Shown here one piece after another: positions 37,106-46,659 of a stretch of DNA of 64,000 nucleotides; within the stretch, counting starts at the first letter, position 1, and each line of letters opens with the position of its first letter. Position numbers and translations under genes: made by a program. The DNA is from Parafannyhessea umbonata (GTDB lineage Bacteria > Actinomycetota > Coriobacteriia > Coriobacteriales > Atopobiaceae), in contig NZ_JABAGR010000010.1 of NCBI RefSeq assembly GCF_012844235.1, forward strand, positions 18,635 through 82,634, in the 5' to 3' direction. Under the pieces are notes generated by a model, which worked only from the letters and a program-made list of their open reading frames with translations, searched no databases and had not been told where the DNA came from.

Positions 37106-37792
37106 TTACCTGAGCCATTGGAAGAGCAGGATGGACAGACAGGTTCTGCTCATGTATTTAACGACGTTGGAGAGCTTGAGGTAGCTCTCGCCACCTTGAC
37201 GCTCGCGCATCTCGGCGGGGACCTCGACCACCTTGTTTCCTTTGCGGATGGCCCATGCCACCGTATCGGGCTCGGGCGCAACATCGAAGCCTGTGGCAAA
37301 CATCTTGATCATGGAGCGTCCGTACATGCGCATGCCGCTCGTTGGATCCGTGATGGTGACCCCCGTCGTCATCTTGACGAGATGGGTTATGAGATGAGAC
37401 CCCAGTCCGCGCACGCCCGTGAAACGCTCGCCATTGAGGAAACGGGACGCAATTACGATGTCCGCGCCATTCTCGTCCATCGCCCTTGCCATGGTTCTGA
37501 TGAAAGCCGGCATGTGCTGGCCATCTGCATCAAATTGAATCGCGGCGTCATACCCGTGACGGTAAGCATACTTCATTCCGGTTCGAAAAGCGGAGGTAAG
37601 CCCCGTGTTGACGGGAAGGTTGACGCCGTGTAGACCTTCCCCACGTATGATCGACTCAGTATCATCTTTTGAGCCATCATTTACTACGAGGTAATCAATG
37701 TCTGGGCATTGCGACGTAAGCTCTGCGACCGTGGAGGAGAGGCACTCCTCCTCGTTGAAGGCGGGAATTATGGCGAGGACGTGCATATGCAT
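37106..37792 (-). CDS. GT2 glycosyltransferase, dolichol-phosphate-mannose-synthase-like
   Basis: A 228-aa single-domain GT-A protein without membrane helices: VLAIIPAFNEEECLSSTVAE, VNDGSKDDT and QFDADGQHMP. The last box is typical of polyprenyl-phosphate hexose synthases. The adjacent DUF2304 protein may anchor it to the membrane. The first of two close Met codons (37792, 37786) is used; AGGA lies upstream of both. A GCTAGAAT promoter-like element lies at 37833-37826. Confidence 0.87.
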   Translation of the reverse strand: MHMHVLAIIPAFNEEECLSSTVAELTSQCPDIDYLVVNDGSKDDTESIIRGEGLHGVNLPVNTGLTSAFRTGMKYAYRHGYDAAIQFDADGQHMPAFIRTMARAMDENGADIVIASRFLNGERFTGVRGLGSHLITHLVKMTTGVTITDPTSGMRMYGRSMIKMFATGFDVAPEPDTVAWAIRKGNKVVEVPAEMRERQGGESYLKLSNVVKYMSRTCLSILLFQWLR

Positions 37793-37825
37793 AGTATCCT
37801 TAGCGCTGGGAGACGTACGATATCC

Positions 37826-37833
37826 ATTCTAGC
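37826..37833 (-). promoter_or_regulatory. Possible -10 element for the reverse GT2-DUF2304 pair
   Basis: On the reverse strand GCTAGAAT lies at 37833-37826, 34 bases upstream of the GT2 start codon. Same 8-mer as before the B12 riboswitch and the SGNH gene. No convincing -35. Confidence 0.35.
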
Positions 37834-37873
37834 TTTAATGTTTGGTACGCTTCGAAACTACAGAGTCAAAGCG

Positions 37874-39955
37874 TCAGCCAACAATCTTGTATAGACGCAG
37901 CCTGTCACCACTTGAAAGTACAAGCTTGAGACCCGGTGTATCTGCACCGACGCTGTCGACGCCATGGAAATCTGCTCGCGACTTAGCTCCGGTTCCCCTG
38001 AGGTTGATAAACGAGAAAACTGCATCGCTGTCGTCGAGTACCAGCACGTAGCGCGCGCCCGTCTTTTTGAGTGCCTCGCGGGTGTCGGGACTCTGGCCCA
38101 TGTGGCTGAGCCAGGTTCTGATGCGCTGACTTTCCAAGGTCTCATTAGGCGCGCCGACTCCCGTGAGGGTGCGATAGTACGTTCTTATGCCATAATCGCC
38201 ATAGGCGAAGAGGCTTCCGTCTGCGGGGTCGTTAATGACAAGATCATCACCAACTATCGGGGTGGCCTTGGCAAGGAAGTCCTTTTCCTTCTGTGACAGC
38301 GGAGAAGTGCTGTCATACACATCCGTCACGATGTAGCACATGTCGCCAAAAGCAGTGTGGAAGTCTGTATTCTGCATGTCTGGGTCACGCTTGGCCTCTT
38401 GTGGGGACTTATAGAAGCCAGGGAAGTAGTTCACCAAAGCGAAGACTGCGATAACGATTGCGATGGTCGCGACATTGTGGCCTGCGACGTGGATGCCGTC
38501 GAGCCTCTTGCTGCCGAGTCGATCAAGCAGCTCGGCGACGTAAGAAAGTCCCAAGGCGGCGCACGGTATGGACGCAAGGACGAACATGGAGGCAAGCCTC
38601 ATGGGGTCCGTGTACCAGAATCCGCCGAGAAGGAACCGAGAGCGTCCAGGGATGCCAGTGTAGGTAGCCACCCAGAACAATATGAATCCAGCAACAAGGT
38701 ACGAGAGCGTAATCCAGCGCGTCTTGCCAGAAAGGGCCGCTCGCACTGCGCCCACGATCACAAGCACGCCAAGCAGGAACTGCGGAGCGAGGTTGTAGCA
38801 AAAGTCGTTGGTGTAGGTGAGTGCAAACAGGTTGTAGAGCATTTGCTGCTGTGTTGCATACGTCTTCCAGTTGTGGGACACGATTTCGTGGAATGCGGGC
38901 AATCTGTAGCAGAAGATCCAGAATGCAAAGCACAGCAAGAGGAAGGCTGCCCATCCGACCCAAGGTAGCGCTTTCGCGACAAGCTTCGGGCGATTTTCCA
39001 GAACGCGCGCTAGGGCATCGTGGACGAGCCTTGCGCACCAGAACATCAAAAGCACCAGCGCCGTGAATATTGTGTTGGGGTGGAGGAGCGCAAGGCCGGC
39101 CAGGCACGGCAGAAACACAAGCGTCCCAGTGACAGAAGTCCTTCGACCTGAGCCAAGGAACACGAGCATGAAGAGGGCCATGGCAGAGGGGAGGACGCAA
39201 AAGCCAACAAGGTTAGGGTATATGGGACCGAACATGATGAGCTGCCAGGGGAACGAGGCGAATGCCATGCAGACGATGGACCCTGCTCTAACTTTATTCT
39301 TATCGCCATCAAACGCGAGGGTGAGGAGGGCGGCCCAGCCAAGGGGGTAGGCGATGGAGGTCATCACAAACTCGGATGCATTGATGGCGACGGTGACCTT
39401 GCACTGGGTGAGCTGTACTGCCAAGGCGCAAAACGCATGCCAGGCGGAGGGATAGAAGCCGGAAGAAGCGGCGGGACAGATTGCCTTATCTGCCTCCGTG
39501 AGATATGCAGAGACGCCTAGGGAAGAGAATCGACCGGAATCCGCAAACGCACGAATCACGTTGAGGTGCTGCGCAGTGTCGAACGCTTGGAAGAGGGCGT
39601 CGGGCGAGGGGAGATTCTTTAGATAGACCAGCAGGCCGAGTGCAAGACCCACGCCAAGGTAAAGAAGCGCTGTGAAACGGTCGACAGATGGTGCTGCAAC
39701 GGTCTTGCCCTTTCTGCGCACCAGTAATGTCGCAATGAGGGCCGCGCAAAGTATGGGTGCGACGAGGATGGGCGCACTAGAGGGAATGCCAACAATCGCT
39801 AACGCTTGGCCGATGATTGCGTATGCGCTGATGCTGACGAGGGGAGAAAGCGTCGCGCTCCAGAATATGTCGAAGCCAAGCCCAAAAAGTAAAAGCGCAT
39901 TTGGAACAAAGAGAAGCAGGTAGGTCGCAAACACAAGTACAAAGCTAAGCCACAT
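37874..39955 (-). CDS. Large polytopic membrane protein, DUF6541-like
   Basis: A 693-aa protein with about fourteen helices in the first 480 residues and an outer C-terminal domain (about 510-693). It resembles DUF6541-type actinobacterial membrane proteins, which have a GT-C-like layout. The N-terminal helix pair, the loop with FQAFDTAQHLNVIRAFADSG and the large C-terminal domain support a lipid-sugar-dependent transferase, but this is inference. First gene of the three-gene reverse unit, divergent from the GT2 gene at 40095. Confidence 0.7.
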   Translation of the reverse strand: MWLSFVLVFATYLLLFVPNALLLFGLGFDIFWSATLSPLVSISAYAIIGQALAIVGIPSSAPILVAPILCAALIATLLVRRKGKTVAAPSVDRFTALLYLGVGLALGLLVYLKNLPSPDALFQAFDTAQHLNVIRAFADSGRFSSLGVSAYLTEADKAICPAASSGFYPSAWHAFCALAVQLTQCKVTVAINASEFVMTSIAYPLGWAALLTLAFDGDKNKVRAGSIVCMAFASFPWQLIMFGPIYPNLVGFCVLPSAMALFMLVFLGSGRRTSVTGTLVFLPCLAGLALLHPNTIFTALVLLMFWCARLVHDALARVLENRPKLVAKALPWVGWAAFLLLCFAFWIFCYRLPAFHEIVSHNWKTYATQQQMLYNLFALTYTNDFCYNLAPQFLLGVLVIVGAVRAALSGKTRWITLSYLVAGFILFWVATYTGIPGRSRFLLGGFWYTDPMRLASMFVLASIPCAALGLSYVAELLDRLGSKRLDGIHVAGHNVATIAIVIAVFALVNYFPGFYKSPQEAKRDPDMQNTDFHTAFGDMCYIVTDVYDSTSPLSQKEKDFLAKATPIVGDDLVINDPADGSLFAYGDYGIRTYYRTLTGVGAPNETLESQRIRTWLSHMGQSPDTREALKKTGARYVLVLDDSDAVFSFINLRGTGAKSRADFHGVDSVGADTPGLKLVLSSGDRLRLYKIVG

Positions 39956-40094
39956 GAGTTATCCCAAACGATATGATTGAGGACGGTCTTGCCGCGTATG
40001 CGGAAAGAGTAGGCTGCCTTAGATGACATTGACAGCTTCATTGACAAGTCTAGCAAATCATGGCATCGGACTTCGAACCCCGAAGGGAGAAACG

Positions 40095-41051
40095 GTGAGC
40101 AGAGATCCAAAGGTAACGGTAGTGCTTCCTGTCTACCGGGAGCCCGTTGACGTCATCAAGCGCGCCGCAGACTCTATCGACGGCCAAACCTACGGCAACA
40201 TCTCGACGCTCGTTGTTCTGGACGACCCCGACAACCTTGAGGCGAGAGGGTTCCTTGAGGAGTATTGTGGCGATAGAGAGCGCTTCTCGCTGAAAGTGAA
40301 CGAGAGGAACCTGGGGCTTGCGTCATCTCTTAATTCGGCAATTGCGGACATAAAGGATGATTGCGACCTTATTTGCCGCATGGATTCCGATGACATTGCT
40401 CACAAAGAGCGCGTGGAACGAGAGGTGGCGTACCTATCTGAACACCACCTCGACCTTGTGGGCTGCTTCATGAACGTTGTCAATGAGGAGGGCACGTTCC
40501 TGTATCGTGCTGACGGGCTTCCAACGAGTGCGAGTGAAGTAGCGAAGGCTCTGGGATACAACAACTGCGTCATGCATCCTACATGGCTAGGGAAAGCCGA
40601 GGTCCTTGCAAGGGGATATCGTCCGATACCGCTTTCAGAGGATTACGACTTTCTTCTTCGTCTGGAATTGGATGGATGTGAGATAGGAAACTGCCCGGAG
40701 ACGTTGCTGGACTACACGATTTCCTCGGGTAGTATCTCGAGATCGAGCCTCTTTCGCCAGTACCTATACCAGAGGGAGCTCACAAGAACTTACAGAGAGG
40801 GTAAGGTTGCCGATGTCGAAGAGGTCCAGCATAAGGTAGACGATGCCTGGACACCGGCTCGTGAGCGGCGGTTCTCAAGTGCGTATTACCAGATGAATGC
40901 CTTTCTAGGATCGGCTGGCATGACGAATAGGCTGGCGCATGTGCTCTCCCTAATAGGCACCCTATTTAGATCCCCCTGGTACGTGGGCAAGGCGTACAGG
41001 CTTGCGCGTGTCAGGCTGATTGCACGGCGGAAACTGCGGGCACTTACCTGA
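40095..41051 (+). CDS. GT2 family glycosyltransferase
   Basis: A 318-aa GT-A protein with VTVVLPVYREPVDVIKRAAD, LDDPDN, CRMDSDDIAH (metal site) and LSEDYDFLLRLEL (acid/base region). Start GTG 40095 is set by AAGGGAGA; longer in-frame starts would reach into the divergent promoter region. The 139-base gap to the reverse gene at 39955 must hold promoters for both directions; two TTGACA strings (40029, 40041) occur there without a good -10. Confidence 0.85.
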   Translation: MSRDPKVTVVLPVYREPVDVIKRAADSIDGQTYGNISTLVVLDDPDNLEARGFLEEYCGDRERFSLKVNERNLGLASSLNSAIADIKDDCDLICRMDSDDIAHKERVEREVAYLSEHHLDLVGCFMNVVNEEGTFLYRADGLPTSASEVAKALGYNNCVMHPTWLGKAEVLARGYRPIPLSEDYDFLLRLELDGCEIGNCPETLLDYTISSGSISRSSLFRQYLYQRELTRTYREGKVADVEEVQHKVDDAWTPARERRFSSAYYQMNAFLGSAGMTNRLAHVLSLIGTLFRSPWYVGKAYRLARVRLIARRKLRALT

Positions 41052-41064
41052 AATAAAACTCATA

Positions 41065-41070
41065 TATACT
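41065..41070 (+). promoter_or_regulatory. Possible -10 element of the third ricin-repeat gene
   Basis: TATACT lies in an AT-rich patch (AATAAAACTCATATATACT) just after the GT2 stop and 52 bases before ATG 41122. The -35 is poor. Confidence 0.3.
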
Positions 41071-41121
41071 TGTGAGCAGCTAATCGGTTGGGGGGTAGTA
41101 CCCCGCAGCATGGGAGGTTTC

Positions 41122-43851
41122 ATGAAGCTATCTACATACAGTCCAAAGGTTGCACTTGTTGCGATGATTTCTGCAGGCGCATGCACCATGGCAGTGCTTC
41201 TTCCCCAGACTGCCCTGGCTCAGGACCCTGCTTCTGTCGAGGTGGAAACACCCTCTGAACAGACGATTGCCAGCGAGGTCGACAACAATGGCTCTGCCAA
41301 AGAGGCGACTGCTTCCAATGACGAGCAGAACATGAGCGCGGCGCCGGGCGGCGCCGGTGCCTCATCCACCTCCTTGTCGGAGGCGACCGCGACTGAGTCA
41401 AAGCAGGAGCCGAGCGGAGATTCTAGCAACGGTGCAGAGGGGCAGGCTACCGTAAAGGACGCGGAGGTAACCTCTGCCGACCAGAGTCCCGTCAGCCAGG
41501 ACGCAAATGCAGCAGAAGACAAGGCCGAGGAAGATACTCGCACAGTGGCTGATGGTACCTACGTGATTGAGTCGGGCACTTCTGATCCGCAGGTCCTTGA
41601 TGCGGCTGCCAATGGCAGCAATCCTGGCACGAACGTCCAGACCTACGCGTTCAACGGTACAGACGCCCAGAAGTGGGATGTCACGTATGACGAGGCGAAC
41701 AAGGGTTATTCCGTAGCCAAGCATGGGACGGACCTTGTGCTCGAAGTGCGTGGCGGCGTTGCTGCAAATTGCGCAAACGTTCAGCTTGGGAAGAAGTCCG
41801 TCGGGCTTGCGGCACAGCTTTGGGACATCGTGCAAAATGGCATCGCCTATACGTTCGTGTCGCATCTTGACGACAAGTACGTGCTCGATCTGTACGCTGC
41901 CGGTAGGTCAAATGGCACCAACGCCGAGATCTATCAGAGCAATGGAACGGGTGCCCAGCAGTTCTATCTGCTTCCGACGAATCCGAACGTGAAGTCAAAC
42001 GTTGTGCTAGAGGATGGAGCCTATTCCATCAAGGCTAGCGTTGGTAGCAATAAGTCTGTGGACATCAGTGGTGGCAGTTGGAACGCGGGGGCAAACGCCC
42101 AGACCTGGGACTCAAATGGAACTGGCGCCCAGAGGTTCTTTTTCCACCGTGATTCCGATGGCTACTATGTCATATCGGTCGTAGGCACCGGAAAGGTGCT
42201 TGACGTTTCTAGCGCTCAGTTTATGCCTGGCGGAAATATCCAACAGTGGAACTACAACGGCACTGATGCGCAGAGATGGGCGATTTGCAAGAACGATGAT
42301 GGCACCTTCACCTTCATCAACAAGGCGAATGGCTTGGTCATGGACATCGCTGGCGCCTATGCGGGCAACGGAGGAAACCTCAATACCTATCGCCAGAACG
42401 GAACGAAGGCGCAGAGGTTCAGCATCCAGCAAACCAATGCGTATTCGGACGGAATCTATTCCATTCGAAACTTCAACTCCCTCACAAAGAAGACGGTCGA
42501 CATCCAGAATGGTTCCAACCAGTCGGGTGCAAAGGCGCAGCTCTATGACATAAACGACACGCTCGCTCAACGTTTTGAGGTGGTTAATAACAACGATGGG
42601 ACCATCAGCATCAGGACTGCCGCCTCTGGCGGCTGGCTGACACGTGGCTCCGACGGCCTCGTGATTCAGTCTGGATCCTCAAATAGCAGGCATGATGGCG
42701 ACATTGATGACACCATGAAATGGGCTCTGGGCTGGAACGGGTCGTTCTTCTCGCTTGTAAACGTTGGCGCGGCGAAGACCGCGGGCAAGCAGATTGTTAT
42801 GGACATCTATGCTGGGTCGGCAGCGAATGGGGCCCAGGTCCAGACGTACGAGTCGAATGGTACTGACGCACAGCACTTCCTGTTCTCGGCTGCGCAGCTA
42901 ATCAGAAACGGTGCGTACAAGATTTCTTCGGCATTAGGGCTGACGCTGGATGTTGCGGGTGGCTCTGGCAATAGTGGCGCAAATGTCCAAGGGTACGCTT
43001 CGAACAACTCTACCGCTCAGAAGTTCTACGTGACATATCTGAACGGTGGCTACGTCATTGCCAACGTGGCATCTGGCAAGGTGCTTGACGTCCTGAACGG
43101 CTCGATGGTCGACGGTGCAAATGTGCAGCAGTGGGACAAGAACGGCACTGGCGCCCAGACCTGGGATGTAAAGATAGCCGACGGCGGAAATGTAATCTTC
43201 CTCAATCGTCACTCCGGAATGGCGCTCAATCTGACGGGCTCGTCAAACGGCGCAAACGTAAACCAAGCGAAAGAGGACGGCTCTCTTAATCAGGATTGGC
43301 ACCTGACTCCCACCGCGGTGAACGGATGGGTCACAAATGGTGGCGGCTACTGCTATTACGACGAGTACGGAAATCGCACCCAATGGTCGTATGTCGCATA
43401 CCGTGCGTGGGAAAAGGTGAAGAACATCGGCAGTACCTCAAGGTATATATTCGCCATAGACAATTCGAACTGTCATACCGTGGTTTTCAGCGGTTCGAAG
43501 GGTAATTGGAAGCCAGTGTTCGACTGGGTTTGCGGCGTTGGCAATGACAAGCTTGGCAGGACGTTCAGGGGCATCACGTATGTGACCAACAACAGGGGAT
43601 ATAGGATGGGCAACGACCCGGACTACTTCTACTGGACGTCATTCAAGGACAATGTCCTGGGTGGTCAGCGCTTCCACTCCATTGCCTACTATCGTCCGAA
43701 CGGCACAAGTATCAAGAGCGAGCATTCCGCGGTGTTTGACGGACGACTTGGACTGAAGATTACCCATGGCTGCGTCCGGCTTCCGTTCGAGAACGCTAAG
43801 TGGATCTATTACAACGCTCCCGCAGGCACGACTGTGGTGAGCTACGACTAG
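41122..43851 (+). CDS. Secreted ricin-repeat protein with C-terminal canonical L,D-transpeptidase (YkuD) domain
   Basis: A 909-aa protein: signal peptide (about 1-34, ends ALA), Glu/Ser/Ala-rich stalk to about 145, about twelve ricin-type units (about 150-730), then a YkuD-type domain (about 760-909). The active site is canonical: THGCVRL with H882 and C884, plus the upstream His H852 in RFHSIAY. Such enzymes form 3-3 peptidoglycan cross-links or attach proteins to the wall. ATG 41122 follows GGGAGG. Same architecture as the 33223 protein but with a long stalk and an intact motif. Confidence 0.9.
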   Translation: MKLSTYSPKVALVAMISAGACTMAVLLPQTALAQDPASVEVETPSEQTIASEVDNNGSAKEATASNDEQNMSAAPGGAGASSTSLSEATATESKQEPSGDSSNGAEGQATVKDAEVTSADQSPVSQDANAAEDKAEEDTRTVADGTYVIESGTSDPQVLDAAANGSNPGTNVQTYAFNGTDAQKWDVTYDEANKGYSVAKHGTDLVLEVRGGVAANCANVQLGKKSVGLAAQLWDIVQNGIAYTFVSHLDDKYVLDLYAAGRSNGTNAEIYQSNGTGAQQFYLLPTNPNVKSNVVLEDGAYSIKASVGSNKSVDISGGSWNAGANAQTWDSNGTGAQRFFFHRDSDGYYVISVVGTGKVLDVSSAQFMPGGNIQQWNYNGTDAQRWAICKNDDGTFTFINKANGLVMDIAGAYAGNGGNLNTYRQNGTKAQRFSIQQTNAYSDGIYSIRNFNSLTKKTVDIQNGSNQSGAKAQLYDINDTLAQRFEVVNNNDGTISIRTAASGGWLTRGSDGLVIQSGSSNSRHDGDIDDTMKWALGWNGSFFSLVNVGAAKTAGKQIVMDIYAGSAANGAQVQTYESNGTDAQHFLFSAAQLIRNGAYKISSALGLTLDVAGGSGNSGANVQGYASNNSTAQKFYVTYLNGGYVIANVASGKVLDVLNGSMVDGANVQQWDKNGTGAQTWDVKIADGGNVIFLNRHSGMALNLTGSSNGANVNQAKEDGSLNQDWHLTPTAVNGWVTNGGGYCYYDEYGNRTQWSYVAYRAWEKVKNIGSTSRYIFAIDNSNCHTVVFSGSKGNWKPVFDWVCGVGNDKLGRTFRGITYVTNNRGYRMGNDPDYFYWTSFKDNVLGGQRFHSIAYYRPNGTSIKSEHSAVFDGRLGLKITHGCVRLPFENAKWIYYNAPAGTTVVSYD

Positions 43852-43880
43852 CTATTACGAGTGATATTGTTTGGGTATTG

Positions 43881-43920
43881 AAGCGTGGGTCCCGCTCATA
43901 TTGATGCGGAACCCACGCTT
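43881..43920. terminator. Bidirectional terminator between converging genes
   Basis: AAGCGTGGGT plus CCGC (43881-43894) pairs with GCGG plus ACCCACGCTT (43907-43920), with one bulge each side. It sits between the forward transpeptidase gene and the reverse YfhO gene and ends in TT followed by TAAAG. The symmetric arms suit both directions. Confidence 0.7.
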
Positions 43921-44035
43921 TAAAGCACGCGGTTGCGTGGTGACCATTCGGACATGATTGGGTGGGGCATTAAACAGGGGAACTTGGATTGTCAAGTGGT
44001 GTGAAGAGTAGGGCAGGGGACGCCAAGGTTCGGGT

Positions 44036-46522
44036 TTAACGCACCTGGAGCCCACCGGCCTTTTGTCTACGCAGCATGGCGATGCTGGCAATCAGCCCCA
44101 AGACTAAACCAGACGTGCTGATTGCGAAACCGATATCAGTTCCCAATGGACGATAGGCGATACTTACCTTATGGCTTCCCGGTTGAAGTGCGACTCCGAT
44201 GAATCCGTAGTTAGTTCTGAACGTAGGAGCTTGCGTGCCGTCGACCTTGGCACTCCAACCTTTCGCGTAGGGTATTGCAAACATGCATACTGCCTTAGAA
44301 TCTGTGGAAGTGCAGCAGGAAACACTCGTCTGGGAGTCAACATGCGCCTTTGCGGGAGTTGAGGTACCCGTGATGGCGTCTCCAGACGCTCGTCCTAGAT
44401 TCTGAAAACCCTTGGGGGCATTGTCTGAGACGATGGCGGAGCTCTGAACCAGCCCTTCTCGCTCTTGCGGTGTTTGAGACTGCACTGAGGACTCGGATGT
44501 CGTTGACTCGAACACAGTGGCCAGCGACGTTTGACCCTGGGCCTTAAGTACTCTTATCGAACCAAAACTTGCAAGCGGCTCATATCCATCAATGCGGATG
44601 TCACCCCTGCTTGCGATGTATCGGACTCCGAGCATTCGCTGAAGGGTGGGATGAATCATATCGTCACGCGTGGCTTGATAGGCGCTTATTTTTCGGATTG
44701 CGCCAGGCCAGAGTTCCTTATAGAACAATTCCAGGTTGCTGTTGATTGTGGAGTTATATGAGTCGATACCCATGAAGCCTTGGGTGAGCGCCGCGTTTAG
44801 GTCACCCATTGCTATGGAGATGCGATAGGTGCCTGAACCTTCTTCATCCTGCGACTCGATAAACTTTAGAGCTGCGGACATATCGCTTTCGTAGGATGCA
44901 TCAGCTTTGGGAAAGTCGGACTTGGTGCACCAAACTCGGCTGTTCGTAATGAAAAAGCCATCGACGATGGACGACGATAGCATCGCAGCGGCGAAAAGGA
45001 CCACGACAAGCTTGCATCGTCCTTCGCGATTGCGCGCCATGATGACGCTCAGTACGACTAGGATTAAGAGTGCAAGGGAGAAGTATAGGCAGATAAGCCG
45101 ACCGTCAAGCGTGTGCAAGAGAGACCAGGCAAGGGTTGCTGCCGTGAGAGCCGCGCCAGCAACGAAAACGGGGATGTTGAGCCTTCTCTCCAGAAAACAG
45201 CGTTCCCATGCCACTGCCATTGCGATGCATATCGGAGCCGCCAAAGCGAAACTTGCACGGTAGCGTACTGCGGAGAACACGTTCGACAGCGCGGGCAGGA
45301 AGTAGTTGACACAGTAACAAATGCAAAGTGCGCTGGCAATGGCAACCAGAATCTTTTCGCGCCTATCCGCCTCAGTCAATTCCCACCAGGCAAACTGGAG
45401 AAGCAGTATTATCGCCGCGACGGAGAAGCCCATCTGGGTCATTTCGTATACGTTGGTCTGACGAAACGCCTCTGTTGCGGGGACGAGGTATTGTGGGAGC
45501 TCGGCGCATACGGAGACGAGACCGTTACCTAAGAGACGGCTCACAAGGTAGGGAAGCCATCTCAGGGGCACAAAGGCCTTTGCATAGTCAAGCATGCGTT
45601 CCGACAATGGCGCCTGACCGGACGAGACGACGCGTGACGACTCCTGAATCATGGCAGTTCCATAGGGAACAAGGGTAACGCAAGATATGAGGACGCCGCA
45701 TGCGACTGGCAGCGCAAGCCGCCAGAAGCCAGAAAGATACGAGCGTATTCCGGTGGAGTCCGTTGCCACGGGGATGCGAAGGAGGGCGTATGCAAGCGAG
45801 AAGAGCATTACGGCGAAGCCCGAGTACGTGCTCATAATGATGGAGACGGCGCTTGCTACGGCAAGACCCCAGAAGCGTGGCATGGACCATCTTTGCATGA
45901 GGAGCTCGAGCATGAGCATCATGAGCGTAGCCATCACGATTGAGGCACCAATCCAATAATGCTGACCCCAAAGCATCAGGAAGCCACAGAACGCATAGAG
46001 CACGGCCCCGACGATCCTTGATAGTGGTCGGCTGCAGTAGAACGTTAGAACGTGGTCAAATAGAAGCCCGCACAGGAGCATCTTCACGCCCTGCGCAATT
46101 ACAAGCGCAAGCGACAGATGCTGTTGTCCAAGTAGCAGCGCAAGAGGAACGATTACAAGGCAAAATGGGTCAAGAGTCCATGACTGATATGACATGAAGC
46201 TGGCGCCTAGACCGTAGTTCATGTTCCACGTTCCCAGGGATCTGGTCGATATCTTTCGCATGAGGTCAAGGTAGTATGGCACGTACTGGTCTACGGTGTC
46301 GGAGCCCATGTCCCTGTATGCAAAGTAGGACGTACCGTCAAGAAAGTTGAAGTACACCACCAGGAAGCCAAGCGCGATGGTGGCCACGAGTAGGATAACT
46401 TCTGTCGCTGTTCGCCTAACGCTGGGAGCTGTGATGCTCTCGAAAAAGTGGACGTATAGGGAAAACAGCGCGAACGCAATGAGGCACATCGGCCCCAGAT
46501 AGTAGTAGAGTGGCCAGTTCAT
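44036..46522 (-). CDS. YfhO-family membrane protein (GT-C-like)
   Basis: An 828-aa protein with many membrane helices (about the first 530 residues and one at the end) and a large outer domain between. It has the YfhO look: YFAYRDMGSDTVDQYVPYYL near residue 70, the NYGLGASFMSY stretch and the late IPYAKGWSAKVDG motif. In Bacillus and Listeria YfhO transfers sugars from a polyprenyl-phosphate carrier to teichoic acids. Its start is placed at the Met preceded by GGGGGA on the reverse strand; an extension to 46615 is possible. Divergent from the WecE-type gene. Confidence 0.85.
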   Translation of the reverse strand: MNWPLYYYLGPMCLIAFALFSLYVHFFESITAPSVRRTATEVILLVATIALGFLVVYFNFLDGTSYFAYRDMGSDTVDQYVPYYLDLMRKISTRSLGTWNMNYGLGASFMSYQSWTLDPFCLVIVPLALLLGQQHLSLALVIAQGVKMLLCGLLFDHVLTFYCSRPLSRIVGAVLYAFCGFLMLWGQHYWIGASIVMATLMMLMLELLMQRWSMPRFWGLAVASAVSIIMSTYSGFAVMLFSLAYALLRIPVATDSTGIRSYLSGFWRLALPVACGVLISCVTLVPYGTAMIQESSRVVSSGQAPLSERMLDYAKAFVPLRWLPYLVSRLLGNGLVSVCAELPQYLVPATEAFRQTNVYEMTQMGFSVAAIILLLQFAWWELTEADRREKILVAIASALCICYCVNYFLPALSNVFSAVRYRASFALAAPICIAMAVAWERCFLERRLNIPVFVAGAALTAATLAWSLLHTLDGRLICLYFSLALLILVVLSVIMARNREGRCKLVVVLFAAAMLSSSIVDGFFITNSRVWCTKSDFPKADASYESDMSAALKFIESQDEEGSGTYRISIAMGDLNAALTQGFMGIDSYNSTINSNLELFYKELWPGAIRKISAYQATRDDMIHPTLQRMLGVRYIASRGDIRIDGYEPLASFGSIRVLKAQGQTSLATVFESTTSESSVQSQTPQEREGLVQSSAIVSDNAPKGFQNLGRASGDAITGTSTPAKAHVDSQTSVSCCTSTDSKAVCMFAIPYAKGWSAKVDGTQAPTFRTNYGFIGVALQPGSHKVSIAYRPLGTDIGFAISTSGLVLGLIASIAMLRRQKAGGLQVR

Positions 46523-46572
46523 ATGTTCCCCCAGGAAATTCAGGTAACAGCCAGCATGCTTCATCAATGCAA

Positions 46573-46582
46573 TATAATTATA
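46573..46582. promoter_or_regulatory. AT-rich divergent promoter core
   Basis: TATAATTATA reads as a perfect TATAAT -10 on both strands (forward 46573-46578, reverse 46582-46577), within the 137-base gap between divergent genes. The -35 regions are weak on both sides. Confidence 0.45.
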
Positions 46583-46659
46583 AAGACTATTGCGAATGTC
46601 TGACGGTTCGGTCACTCCGGTGTGGTCCAGTGTGTCATGTCTCTCCTAGGAGGTTTCCT

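Noticed and set aside
40029..40046. Two TTGACA strings upstream of the GT2 gene at 40095 as a tandem promoter
   Set aside because: Neither has a plausible -10 hexamer 16-18 bp downstream.
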